From: Deinococcus humi
GTDB lineage: Bacteria > Deinococcota > Deinococci > Deinococcales > Deinococcaceae
DNA: 64,000 bases
Reading direction: 5' to 3'
Assembly (NCBI RefSeq): GCF_014201875.1
Contig: NZ_JACHFL010000017.1
Coordinates: 48,423 to 112,422, forward strand
The position numbers and the translations under genes were made by a program. Positions 35,667-44,945 of this stretch are shown here, in pieces; position 1 is the first letter of the stretch; every line of letters starts with the position of its first letter. The notes under the pieces are model-generated. The model made no database searches and had not been told where the DNA came from. It saw only the letters and a program-made list of their open reading frames with translations.

Positions 35667-35809
35667 ACATGTCCTTTTGAAGGTGCGCCGAACGTTCGTG
35701 CGCCCCTGCTTCCCCAGATCCTGCACGCGTGAGGATGGCAGGCAGATGGCAGAATGCATCTCGCCAGCGCGCAGGGGGCTTCGCTCGTCTTTGCCCCCGG
35801 CTACCCGGT

Positions 35810-37903
35810 TCAGCGGCCCTTGCTGGCCACAAAGCTCCATTTGCCGCTCAGCGCATCGATCTCGTCCGAGCCCGTGGCTTTCGTGTCGCTGCCGCCCTTG
35901 ATGCCAACCTTCACGCCAGTCTTGACCGATACGCCCGCGTCCGTCAGGCCGCCCTCACCCCACGTCACGTACACGCCCTGTTTGGACTCGAGGGCCACTG
36001 ATGTTCCCGGCACGCTGACGCCCTGCTGGACGCCAACGGTCACCGTGTACTCTTCGGTGCCGAAGGTGTGGTTGAGTTGGCCGAACGCACCGATCCAGCC
36101 GGGCGACGCGGTACCCATCTGAATCGTGTCACAGGAAATCTTGAAGCTCAGGACATCGACCGAAAAACTGAAGGCGCGGTCATCGAACAGGTCTTTGCAC
36201 GAATCGGCACGGGGCAAAGCAAGCTCAGGGGTGACCGGCGGCGCAGCACTCGCGCTGCCTTTCACGCATGATTCCCAGTGTATGTTTTGCGTGATCGCCT
36301 GTGCCCAACCCTGTGCGAGGCCGACATAGCCGTACCAGGTGGCGGTCGCAAAGATCTCGGCGGTGAGCGAGGCACGCTCATGCCACAGGGGATCACTGTA
36401 ATTGGCCGCGAGCGCCGTTCTCAGCTGGTACCCTTTTTTGAGATACGCCCCCAACTGGTTGGCGTGGTTGTGCATCGCGCTGCGCCACTTGTTGTTCTGC
36501 GCTTCCAGGGCGGGCACGCACTGCGCCTGAACTTCCTCCTGGGATCTGGACTTCAAGATGATCTGCTCGTAGATGCACCCGCCTGAACAGTAGAAAAAAT
36601 CCTGGACCAGCGCGCCGGGCTCAGCTCCGGTTTTGGCCTGAGCACTGACAAGTGCCTTCAGGCCGGGCTCCTCCTCCACCGAAAGGATGGCCGCCCACAG
36701 GGCGTCCCGGCGCGCACGGACGACCGGCAAGCCTGTGCGCTCACGAAGCTGCCGGTCGATCTCGTCGGCGCGGTCCCTCAATGCCTTCATGCGCCCGATC
36801 AGGTCGTCCGTAAGCTTGAGGTACCCGGGCAACAGTGTCTGCGCGTCGGCGGGCGTCTGCGGCAGCTTGAGATCGGGCAGCGCTGTCTCCCGGCCACCGG
36901 AGAGGTCGAAGGTAAACGCGGTGGGCAAGCGCGTCAGGGCGTCGGGGCCGGTCCTGGTCGTGGCCCGAACCTCTTCCGGTGCAGTCTGGGTGGGAGTCGC
37001 TGGTGTGGCCGCCCGGGATGGCGTGCGGCGCTGGCCTGCCCGGGCGAAGCGCGCCGCTTCACTCAATTTCCCCTGACAGGTGAGTGCGTGGCTGAGCCCC
37101 AGGTTCGCCTCCGAAAGCATCGGTTCGGCAGCCACCGCACTGCGCAGGGCGGCCTCGGCCTCCGGGAAGCGCCGCAGGGTTGTGAGCGCCAGGCCACGGC
37201 TGGTGTTCAGCACGGCGCTGCTCGACCAGCCCAGCGCCCCTGATGGGCTCTGATTGAGCTTCGCTGCCGCGTCAAGGACCGTGAGGGCGTCACCCGGGAG
37301 GCCCAGGGTGACGAGCACGCCCCCAAGATTGGCCAGATGTTGTGGATCGCCCGGCGCGAGTTGGTGCGCGGCGAGCAGAGCGGCGAGCGCGGCGTTCGGT
37401 TTGCCGAGCATTGACGCAACGAGTGCGGCCCGGGAAGCGCGCCCAGCGTCTTTTGCCTCCGGGCTGGCGCTGAACGCTTTGACCCCAGCGGCTTCGTGTT
37501 GCTGAAGCCAGCCCTGCGCGTTCTTCAGAGCTTCGGCCAGCGTCGCCGGCACGCTGGGAGGTGGGAGCGGAGCGGCCGCCGCATAGCTCTCATGCATCCG
37601 GGCAAAAGTATTTTCGAAGGTGGCGCGGCTGGGGTCCGACGGCGGCAGGGTAGAGAGCAGGCGTTCCATGCTGTGGTACGCCTCCAGTTGATCGGGCAGC
37701 AGCCTGGTGAGGTCAATCCCTGCCGCCTCGCACTTCCGGGCACGGCCCTGTTCCAGGAGCCCCTGGAGGGCGGTCTCCGACGGCAGAGCACGGGCATCAC
37801 TCCAGGCGCTCAGGGTCACGGGCAGGGGAGAGGCGGCCCGTGCAGCCGGCGAGGCGAGCAGACAAACTGCGGCTGAGAGCTGGGCCATCACTGTTCCCTT
37901 CAT
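35810..37903 (-). CDS. Exported protein with TPR-like repeats (697 aa)
   Basis: A large exported protein. Residues 1-24 form a signal peptide (ending ARAAS). About 100-290 is helical with TPR-like units: AALVASMLGKPNAALAALLAAHQLAPGDPQHLANLGGVLVTLGLPGDALTVLDAAAKL and TTLRRFPEAEAALRSAVAAEPMLSEANLGLSHAL. A Pro/Thr-rich linker follows (TPSRAATPATPTQTAPEEV). The C-terminal half has no family I recognise. It carries a CSGGCIYEQ motif and paired Cys residues that could form disulfides, and ends in Gly-rich beta strands (VTVGVQQGVSVPGTSVALESKQGVYVTWGEGG). An ATG 15 nt inside the gene has the better ribosome site. It may be an envelope scaffold. Confidence 0.7.
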   Translation of the reverse strand: MKGTVMAQLSAAVCLLASPAARAASPLPVTLSAWSDARALPSETALQGLLEQGRARKCEAAGIDLTRLLPDQLEAYHSMERLLSTLPPSDPSRATFENTFARMHESYAAAAPLPPPSVPATLAEALKNAQGWLQQHEAAGVKAFSASPEAKDAGRASRAALVASMLGKPNAALAALLAAHQLAPGDPQHLANLGGVLVTLGLPGDALTVLDAAAKLNQSPSGALGWSSSAVLNTSRGLALTTLRRFPEAEAALRSAVAAEPMLSEANLGLSHALTCQGKLSEAARFARAGQRRTPSRAATPATPTQTAPEEVRATTRTGPDALTRLPTAFTFDLSGGRETALPDLKLPQTPADAQTLLPGYLKLTDDLIGRMKALRDRADEIDRQLRERTGLPVVRARRDALWAAILSVEEEPGLKALVSAQAKTGAEPGALVQDFFYCSGGCIYEQIILKSRSQEEVQAQCVPALEAQNNKWRSAMHNHANQLGAYLKKGYQLRTALAANYSDPLWHERASLTAEIFATATWYGYVGLAQGWAQAITQNIHWESCVKGSASAAPPVTPELALPRADSCKDLFDDRAFSFSVDVLSFKISCDTIQMGTASPGWIGAFGQLNHTFGTEEYTVTVGVQQGVSVPGTSVALESKQGVYVTWGEGGLTDAGVSVKTGVKVGIKGGSDTKATGSDEIDALSGKWSFVASKGR

Positions 37904-38130
37904 GCGTCTATCGTGCCAACACGGGGATGGCAGCTGAGTGGCAGACGACGCTGGAGCTCTTCAAGGGCCACGGCACGCGAGATTCGCCAGAACCCCGAAC
38001 CATGCCGTACAGGCTGCGCCCTCATACATCAAGGCTGCGCCGTTCACGCGGGTCGTCGTACATGAAGCCCGCACCGTTCCAAGTGCCAAGCAGCTCGTCA
38101 TGAAGATGGAAGATGCCAGAGTGGCTCCCC
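37904..38130. other. Gap between the TPR gene and IS6 debris
   Basis: No coding frame I can support. It presumably holds the promoter of the minus-strand TPR gene, but no clear -35/-10 pair stands out. Confidence 0.4.
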
Positions 38131-38220
38131 GGTTGTGTTGACTTAATTGGGCCAGGCTGACCGTCCATGACAGACGCCAGGCCCTCCCGCTACCGTCTCC
38201 GGTGCCGATTATCCAGCACG
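38131..38220 (+). mobile_element. IS6-family 5' end fragment
   Basis: GGTTGTGTTGACTTAATTGGGC resembles the termini GGTTGTGTTGCCTTAA of the elements at 59663-60454 and 61677. It is followed after 40 bp by the first codons of an IS6 transposase (MTDARPSRYRLRC). The rest of the element is missing; another IS6 copy begins 80 bp further on. Confidence 0.6.
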
Positions 38221-38301
38221 TGGTCTGGTCCCAGACGCCCTGCCCGCTCCAAAGGGCGTCGCGACTGCTGCGCCCAACCCAGGCCAGGCTCCAGTCGAAC
38301 C

Positions 38302-39112
38302 GGTTGTGGCAAGTTGTTGGGGTAGGGTGATGCAGTGTCCAGCGGTGAGAAGCTTCCCGGCTGCCGGTTCCCCTCGCCGTGATCGGCTACGCCGCCCAAG
38401 CTGTACCATCGTTTTACCCTGAGTTACCGAGATGTAGAAGAACTGCTGGAACGGAGAATCGCCGTCACGCGTGAATCCATCCGCACCTGGCGTCGGGACG
38501 CCCCGAGCCGTTGGTGCGGTGAACTCTTCGCCCAGGGCCTTCGCCACCGGGAACAGAGGCGGGGTTCCCGGTGGTTTCTGGACGTTACGGCATATGGACG
38601 TCGGGGGCGTGTGGCGGGCGGTTGACGAACACGGAGGCGTGTTGGACGTTTTCCCTCAGAAACACCGTGATACCAAGGCGGCCAAATCGTTCTTCCACCG
38701 ACTGCTGGGGGAAGACGAGGTGCCGGAGGTCATGCACACGGACAAGCTGTGGAGTTACGGCGCAACTCTGCGGGAACTGCCCGTGCTCCACAGGGTGGAG
38801 CACGTCCAAGTGGTCTCTACTACCCTTGCAACAATCTGATTGAACAATCCCATCGCCCACGCGACGGCAGGAACGGCAACAGAGCGGCTTCCGCTCACGG
38901 AAACGGGCACAAGGCTTTCTCGATCTTCACGCCCGCCTCTCGAATTTGCATCATCTTGCGCGCTGCACCGTTCCCGCTCGCCGCCGTCGTTGTCACCAAC
39001 GAACCGCTTTCAAGCTGTGGCAGCAGGTCGAGCAGGCAGGCGACCTGAACGTCAGGCCGCCTGCCTGCTCGAGGCTTCTCCACTTCCTTGAAATCAACAA
39101 CTTGCCACAACC
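38302..39112 (+). mobile_element. IS6-family element with perfect terminal repeats, transposase broken
   Basis: The element is 811 bp with perfect 18-bp terminal inverted repeats: GGTTGTGGCAAGTTGTTG at 38302-38319 and its complement at 39095-39112. The plus strand encodes an IS6 transposase in pieces: LYHRFTLSYRDVEELLERRI with AVTRESIRTWRRD, HREQRRGSRWFLDV (first Asp), DTKAAKSFFHRLLGEDE with VMHTDKLWSYGAT (second Asp), then NNLIEQSHRPRD. At least two frameshifts separate these parts, so it is not autonomous, though the intact ends could be mobilised in trans. No 8-bp target duplication is seen. Confidence 0.85.
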
Positions 39113-39261
39113 AATTTCAACACAGAGATCACCACAGTGCGGAACGTCAGCCCCTATTCGCGGTGACTAAGTCTGTCCATCGCCCGGGATTTCTTCACGG
39201 TAATGCGCATTGGTAGGTCACTGACCTGAAAGCGTCCCGGCGCGCGAATGACGGCAGGGTG

Positions 39262-39552
39262 CTACGACAGGCCCTCGACGAGGACCATCTCAAACTCAGC
39301 AATCCCCTCTCGGGCTTGCTTGGCCTCTGCATATGCTTCAGAGGCATACCACGCCTTTGCACGGTCCAGGGTAGGGAACTCCACCAACACCATCCGCTCA
39401 GGTTGATATGAACCTTCCAGCACACTGAGGAAACCTCCTCGCACCAGGTAGTGGCCGCCAAACTGTTTGATGGACTGCTCCGCCAGGTCACGGTATTTTT
39501 GAATGCGAGTGGGGTCAGAAACCCGTGTGTTGACAATCACATAGGCAGGCAT
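39262..39552 (-). CDS. DUF1330-family protein
   Basis: A protein of 96 aa with the dimeric alpha/beta-barrel fold of DUF1330: MPAYVIVNTRVSDPTRIQKY, the FGGHYLVRGGFLSVLEGSYQP core, RMVLVEFPTLDRAKAWYASEAYAEA and a short C-terminal strand. Length is exactly that of the family. Function is not established for the family; members bind small ligands. It is monocistronic, at the edge of an IS6 element. Confidence 0.9.
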   Translation of the reverse strand: MPAYVIVNTRVSDPTRIQKYRDLAEQSIKQFGGHYLVRGGFLSVLEGSYQPERMVLVEFPTLDRAKAWYASEAYAEAKQAREGIAEFEMVLVEGLS

Positions 39553-39663
39553 CTTTGCAGTCTAAACCCCTCCACGTGCCTACGCTGCCCGTTTTTAGGC
39601 ATTGGGTGAGAAGCGAGCAAGCGTCAATATGCTCCGCTGCGTCACCCTGCCAGTGCTCGGGAA

Positions 39664-39822
39664 GTGCTGATCTCCGTCATCACGCCGGACTTCGTCTCGA
39701 ACAACCCGGCGGATCTGCTCGCCCTCGCCGTCCCCCTCTTCGCCGCGACATGCTGCTCCCTGCTGCTTACCGTCGTGATTGGCGTGATGACTGCTGGGGT
39801 GCTCCGTTACCTGATGGCCTGA
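39664..39822 (+). CDS. Possible small membrane protein (52 aa) or transporter remnant
   Basis: From GTG 39664 the plus strand reads VLISVITPDFVSNNPADLLA, then LAVPLFAATCCSLLLTVVIG, then VMTAGVLRYLMA and a stop, with one clear transmembrane helix and good codon use. The frame is open upstream for about 20 further codons, without a better start. No ribosome site is evident. It ends 15 bp before the alpha/beta hydrolase gene, so it may be a short leader gene or the tail of a lost membrane protein. Confidence 0.35.
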   Translation: MLISVITPDFVSNNPADLLALAVPLFAATCCSLLLTVVIGVMTAGVLRYLMA

Positions 39823-39836
39823 AGTGTGCAAGAAAC

Positions 39837-40649
39837 ATGGGCATGACTTCCAACACCACCAGCCATTATGTCTGGGTTGAGCATCCCGAGGGCCGCCTGT
39901 TTGCCCGCCACTGGACCCCTATTGACGAATCGGCGGTGCCGCGCACCAGAGCGCCCCTGCTGCTGTTTCACGACTCGTTGGGGTCCGTTGGGTTGTGGCG
40001 GAACTTTCCAGAAGCCCTTTGTGAGGCCACGGGACGGCAGGTCATCGCTTATGACCGCTTGGGCTTCGGCCGGTCGAGTGCCCGCACAGACCGCCTGAAT
40101 CTCGATTTCATAGCGGATGAAGCGGCGAGCGTCCTGCCCGTTCTCCGGGCGCAACTGGGCCTGGAGACCTTCATCGCTTTTGGCCACAGCGTGGGGGGCG
40201 CGATGGCGGTGGAATGTGCCGCGCAGTGGTCAGATGCCTGTGTGGGGCTCATCACGGAGGCGGCACAGGTGTTTCCTGAGGACCGGACGCTGGATGGTAT
40301 CCGTGTGGCGCAGCAGCAGTTCGCTCAGCCGGGGCAGGTCGAGCGTTTGGCGAAGTATCACGGCGACAAGACCCAGTGGGTTTTGAACGCCTGGATCGGC
40401 ACGTGGCTGGACCCGGCGTTCGCTGGGTGGTCTCTGGTCCCCAACCTCCCACAGGTGGTGTGCCCGGCCCTGATCATGCACGGCGCGCACGACGAGTACG
40501 GTTCCCTGCGCCATCCGGAATTGATCCGGTCACTGGCTGGTGGCCCGACGCGCATCGAAATCTTTGAGAATGGTCATCATGTGCCGCATCGCGAAGACTC
40601 GGAACGGATCATTTTCCTGGTCACCGAATTCGTCATGTCGCTTCCCTAA
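39837..40649 (+). CDS. Alpha/beta hydrolase
   Basis: A protein of 270 aa with the hydrolase fold. APLLLFHDSLGSVGLWRNFPEAL is the oxyanion region, VIAYDRLGFGRSSARTDRL is the core strand, and the triad is Ser in FGHSVGGAMA, Asp in MHGAHDEYGSL and His in IFENGHHVPHRED. The start at ATG 39837 (or 39843) fits the domain boundary; the open frame continues upstream without similarity. Substrate range in this superfamily is broad (esters, C-C bonds, haloalkanes) and cannot be called here. Confidence 0.88.
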   Translation: MGMTSNTTSHYVWVEHPEGRLFARHWTPIDESAVPRTRAPLLLFHDSLGSVGLWRNFPEALCEATGRQVIAYDRLGFGRSSARTDRLNLDFIADEAASVLPVLRAQLGLETFIAFGHSVGGAMAVECAAQWSDACVGLITEAAQVFPEDRTLDGIRVAQQQFAQPGQVERLAKYHGDKTQWVLNAWIGTWLDPAFAGWSLVPNLPQVVCPALIMHGAHDEYGSLRHPELIRSLAGGPTRIEIFENGHHVPHREDSERIIFLVTEFVMSLP

Positions 40650-40928
40650 GGCGAAGGCCATATTTATCCAACGGCGCGCCAGGGTCATTGCAGATTGCAG
40701 TACCTTTCTGACGGATGGCCGTCGCACTCCGCAAAGCATTGCACCTTTGAGCGTCTCTCGTTCACGCCGCCCGTGGCCACTTTCCCACCTGCGTCCGTGC
40801 CATCAGCGGTAACGCATCGATCGTTGGCTGATCATCATCTTCGGCAGGATGGCTGGGCGCACTCTAAGATGACTGCATACTCCGGCAGAAGCTTCCCGCT
40901 GCCGCTGAGATGGCGCCTCTCGTGCATG

Positions 40929-41729
40929 GGTTCTGGCAAGTTAAGCGCAATACGCTGATCGTCCGTGTCTGACCGCAAGCCCTCCCGTCACCGTTTTCCA
41001 CTCAGCATTATCGGGTCCGCCCTGTGGCTGTCTCACCGCTTCTCCCTCAGCCAACGTGATGTCCAGGAATTGCTTCAAGAACGCGGCCTCCAAGTTGGTC
41101 ACGAAAAGAAAGCGCCAGTGGAATATCAAGTTTGCCCCACGCCTTGCCGAAGAACGGCAGCACCGGGAGGGGGCGCCTCTGTTCCCGGTGGTTCCTAGAC
41201 GAAGTCTGCGTTGAGATCGGAAGCAAAAAATTCTGGCTGTGGCGAGCCAGAGACGATTCTGGTGCAGTGCTGGGTCTCCTCCGACAAGCTCGGCGCGATA
41301 CAGGGGCGGCGAAGACTTTCCTCGGCCGGCTGTTGGTGAACGACGTGCCAGACGTGATCCATACGGATCAGCTCTGGAGTTACGGAGCGGCCATTCGAGT
41401 CCCTCCCATGCTCTACGCGGTGGAGCATATTGGGGTCGTCTCGAGGGCCTGTTGCAACAAGCTGACCCTCCAGTCCCATCGACACACCAGGCCACAGGAA
41501 CGAAGCCAGATCGGCTTCAAAAACCCTTGGAGAGCGCAGGAATTTCTGGCCCTGCATACTCGCGTTTCAAATCTTCAACAGCACACTCGCACCACCGTTT
41601 CTGCCCACCTCCGAAGATCGAATCACAACCGTGTTCACCGAGCATGGCAGAGCGCGGTTGACGTGGCCGTCTGAGATTCAGACAGTCTCTGACCCTGTTC
41701 AATCTTTCGCTGATTCAATTGCCAGAACC
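40929..41729 (+). mobile_element. IS6-family element, frameshifted transposase
   Basis: The element is 801 bp. The left end is GGTTCTGGCAAGTTAAGCG and the right end is GATTCAATTGCCAGAACC, imperfect inverted repeats. The transposase is split by a frameshift near 41150: SDRKPSRHRFPLSIIGSALW with LSQRDVQELLQERG, then SRWFLDEVCVEIGSKKFWLW, VNDVPDVIHTDQLWSYGAAI, the QERSQIGFKNPWRAQEF helix with the DDE Glu, and a normal C-terminal VDVAV. All catalytic residues are visible but not in one frame. No target duplication. It is the left partner of the inverted copy at 44946. Confidence 0.88.
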
Positions 41730-41891
41730 TGTCAGATTGAGAGAGCTCCAAATGGGACAGAGCGGCCTTGTGGAAACTGCATGGTGACAACGATGGGCCC
41801 ACGCTGTGCGAGTCTGCCAGATCGAGGTTCTGTTCTTCTTTCACCGCATCTCCGCCGACAAGCACACCAGTCAAATCCAGAGAGGCCCCTG

Positions 41892-44800
41892 ATGTCAGAG
41901 CTGTCCATCCTTTTGTCTGATCTTCAGCTCATGCGCCAGGTCATCGAATCTTCTGCGGTTGGCACCGTGATGACCGATGCTCTCCAAAACGACCAGCCGA
42001 TCGTGTATGTCAACCCGGCCTTCGAGCGTCTGAGCGGCTACTCGGCTGCCGAGCTCCTCGGACGAAACTGCCGCCTTCTGCAGGGTCACGACCGCGATCA
42101 GCCCGGTGTTCGTGAGCTCCATCAGGCCATTGAGCAGCAGCACAGCCAAACCGTCACCCTGCGTAACTACCGCAAGGACAGCACGCTGTTCTACAACGAG
42201 TTGACCCTCAATCCGCTGCGCGATGCGACTGGTACGGTCACGCACTTCGTGGGCTTCCAGCACGACGTGACGGCCCGTGAGGAAGCCAGGCTTCACGAGG
42301 ACCAGCTTCATGGGCAGCTGACGTCCACACTCGGGCAAATGACCGACGGCTTCGTCTCGTTGGACCGAGACCTGAATTACATCTACCTGAACGCCGCGGC
42401 AGCCCGCATCGCTGGTAAGCGCCCCGAAGAACTCACCGGACACAACCTGCTGACAACCTTCCCGGAGAGCGAAGACTCGGCGGTGGTGCAGGCCACTCAG
42501 CGGGCTAGAGAAACCCGCCGCTCTCACACCGCCGTCAGCCACCTCAAAGCGTTCGGCAGGTGGGTCGAGGCCACCGCCTACCCAACTGAGGACGGTGTCT
42601 CGGTGTTCATCCGAGATATAACGCAGCAGCGCCAAGCAGAGGAGGATCGGCGCTCCAGCGAGGAGCCCTTCGCCAGCGTTTTTGAGGCCGCCCCGATGGC
42701 CATGGTCGTCTCCCGACTCAGCGATCATCACTACATCGACGTCAATCCCGAGTTTCTGCGCGCCAGCGGATACAGCCGCGAGGAGATGATCGGGCGGACC
42801 CCGCTCGATCTGAAGTTCTGGGACGACCCCCTGGAGTTTGAAGCCGTTGGGCGAATCCTTCGGGAACAAGGGAAGGTCCTCAACCGCGAGGTGCAGTTCC
42901 GCCTGAAGTCCGGAATGCTCGCCCAGACGGTGGTGTCGGTCGTCCCAGTCACGATCGATGGGGAGGCGTGTCTGCTGACGTTGGTGCGTGACATCACCAG
43001 TGAGAAACGCGCCCGCCAGCAGCTGGAGGAAAGTGAGGAACGCCACCGTCAGCTCGCCACCGAGCTGCAACGCACGCTGGACCTGTCGCTGGACATCATC
43101 GCGACCATTGGCCCTGATGCCAAATTGATCAGCATCAATGCAGCGTGCCAGCGCGTCCTGGGCTACACGCCCGAAGAGCTGATTGGCCGCTCCTTGCTGG
43201 AACTCGTCCATCCCGATGACCAAATCGCGCCCCATGCTGTGGGGGCAGACACGCTGCAGGAGAGCGCGGGTGATCAGCAAGGCGCGCCCATATATCAGAG
43301 CCGCTACCTTCATAAGAACGGGCATACCGTCTGGTTGGAGTGGAACGCGACGGTCATTCCCGACCATCTGCAGACCTACTGTGTGGCTCGCGACATCACC
43401 GGGCGCAAAATGGCGGAAGAAGATCAGGCCTTTCTGGCGGCCATCGTCCAGGCCAGCCATGACGCCATCATCGGTGTGACGCTGGACAGCACCATCCGCT
43501 CATGGAATGTTGGCGCCGAAGAGCTGTACGGCTACCCGGCGGCCGAAGCAGTCGGTCAACCGATCACCCTGATCGTTCCGTCAGAACTCCACGTTCAGGA
43601 AGCTGAAATGCTCAGGCGGACCGGGCAAGGTGAGCGACTCGAACCCTTCGAGTCTGTCCGGATCGCCAAAGATGGGCGCCGGGTCCCCGTGCTCATCACC
43701 GCTTCCCCGATCCTCGATGCGGCTGGCCGGGTGGTGGGTGTGTCCAAGATCGCCCAGGACATCACCGCCCGCCTCGCTGCCGAGCAGGAGATCCAGACCC
43801 TGAACGACAGCCTTCATCAACAACTGCGCCAGATCACCGGCCTGCGGGCCATCGATCAGTCCATCGCTGCGAGTGCCAATTTGCATCTGACGCTGAGCCT
43901 GGTGGTGGACAACCTGTGCGAGCAGCTCGGTGTGGACGCGGCCAGCGCCCTGTTGCTCAACCCCGAGACCCTGGCTCTCGAGTACACCGCACTGCGGGGC
44001 TTCTCCTCCGCCAACCTCCAGCGACCCAGCGTGAAAGTCGGCGTCGCGCTGGCCGGCCAGGTCGCGCTGAGCGGCCAGCCCCTCCACGTGCCAGACCTGA
44101 GCACGGTGCGGTTCAGCCCAGAGGAGCACAACCTCCTGCAGCATGACGGCTTCACGTCCGCCGCGTATTACGCCGTGCCGCTGATCACCAAAGGCAAGGT
44201 CGTGGGCGTGATCGAGGTGCTGCAGCGCCAGGTGTTGCCGCTCTCGTCAATCTGGCTTGAGATGCTGGGCACCCTGGCCAGCCAGGCCGCCATCGCGGTC
44301 GAGAACGTCCAGCTCTTCACGGAACTGGAGCGCAAGAACCTAGAGCTGCGCCTGGCGTACGACGAGACCATTGAGGGTTGGGCCAGGGCGCTCGACCTGC
44401 GTGACAAGGAAACCCAGGGCCATTCCAGGCGGGTGACGGAGATGACCGTGGCCTTGTGTCAGCAGCTGGGCGTTCCGTCTGAGAAGCTTGTGAATGTGCG
44501 CCGGGGCGCGCTGCTGCATGACATCGGCAAGATGGGCATTCCGGACGCGATTCTCCTGAAGCCTGGCAAGCTGACCGACGAGGAGTGGGCGGAGATGAGA
44601 AAACACCCCGACTACGCGGTGGAGTTGCTCTCGCCGATTCGGTTCCTGCGTCCGGCGCTGGACATTCCGGAGTACCACCATGAGAAGTGGGATGGCAGCG
44701 GTTACCCGCTGGGGCTCAAAGGCGAGGTGATTCCCCTGACCGCCAGAGCATTCGCGGTGGTGGATGTGTACGATGCGCTGACCAGTGACCGGCCCTACCG

Positions 44801-44945
44801 TCCGGCCTGGAGCGGGGAAAGAGCCTTGGCGCACATCCGTAGCGGCGCTGGCAGCCACTTTGATCCTCACGTCGTCGAGGTTTTCTTCCAGCTGCTCCAG
44901 CGGGACGCGCCGATCTCGGGAACAACGGAGCAAAGCCCTCCTTGA
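41892..44945 (+). CDS. LOV-PAS-GAF-HD-GYP protein, predicted blue-light c-di-GMP phosphodiesterase
   Basis: A cytosolic sensor of 1017 aa. Residues 12-115 are a LOV domain with the flavin-adduct motif GRNCRLLQG (Cys60) and LRNYRKDSTLFYNELTLNPLRD, so it should bind FMN and sense blue light. Further PAS domains lie at about 136-245, 256-373, 393-506 and 513-629, then GAF at 656-809. HD-GYP follows at 829-1003 with GHSRRV, LLHDIGKMG, HHEKWDGSGYP and YDALTSDRPYR, which hydrolyses c-di-GMP. ATG 41892 has GAGAGG before it; an open frame from 41631 starts inside the IS6 copy and is rejected. The stop lies at the junction with another IS6 copy, so the last residues may be altered. Confidence 0.93.
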   Translation: MSELSILLSDLQLMRQVIESSAVGTVMTDALQNDQPIVYVNPAFERLSGYSAAELLGRNCRLLQGHDRDQPGVRELHQAIEQQHSQTVTLRNYRKDSTLFYNELTLNPLRDATGTVTHFVGFQHDVTAREEARLHEDQLHGQLTSTLGQMTDGFVSLDRDLNYIYLNAAAARIAGKRPEELTGHNLLTTFPESEDSAVVQATQRARETRRSHTAVSHLKAFGRWVEATAYPTEDGVSVFIRDITQQRQAEEDRRSSEEPFASVFEAAPMAMVVSRLSDHHYIDVNPEFLRASGYSREEMIGRTPLDLKFWDDPLEFEAVGRILREQGKVLNREVQFRLKSGMLAQTVVSVVPVTIDGEACLLTLVRDITSEKRARQQLEESEERHRQLATELQRTLDLSLDIIATIGPDAKLISINAACQRVLGYTPEELIGRSLLELVHPDDQIAPHAVGADTLQESAGDQQGAPIYQSRYLHKNGHTVWLEWNATVIPDHLQTYCVARDITGRKMAEEDQAFLAAIVQASHDAIIGVTLDSTIRSWNVGAEELYGYPAAEAVGQPITLIVPSELHVQEAEMLRRTGQGERLEPFESVRIAKDGRRVPVLITASPILDAAGRVVGVSKIAQDITARLAAEQEIQTLNDSLHQQLRQITGLRAIDQSIAASANLHLTLSLVVDNLCEQLGVDAASALLLNPETLALEYTALRGFSSANLQRPSVKVGVALAGQVALSGQPLHVPDLSTVRFSPEEHNLLQHDGFTSAAYYAVPLITKGKVVGVIEVLQRQVLPLSSIWLEMLGTLASQAAIAVENVQLFTELERKNLELRLAYDETIEGWARALDLRDKETQGHSRRVTEMTVALCQQLGVPSEKLVNVRRGALLHDIGKMGIPDAILLKPGKLTDEEWAEMRKHPDYAVELLSPIRFLRPALDIPEYHHEKWDGSGYPLGLKGEVIPLTARAFAVVDVYDALTSDRPYRPAWSGERALAHIRSGAGSHFDPHVVEVFFQLLQRDAPISGTTEQSPP

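Noticed and set aside
41631..41891. 87-residue N-terminal extension of the LOV protein
   Set aside because: The first part is IS6 3' end sequence read in another frame, it lacks domain similarity, and ATG 41892 has a ribosome site.
41895..43460. Long minus-strand open frame (521 codons)
   Set aside because: It is antisense to the LOV-PAS region and results from GC-rich codon bias.
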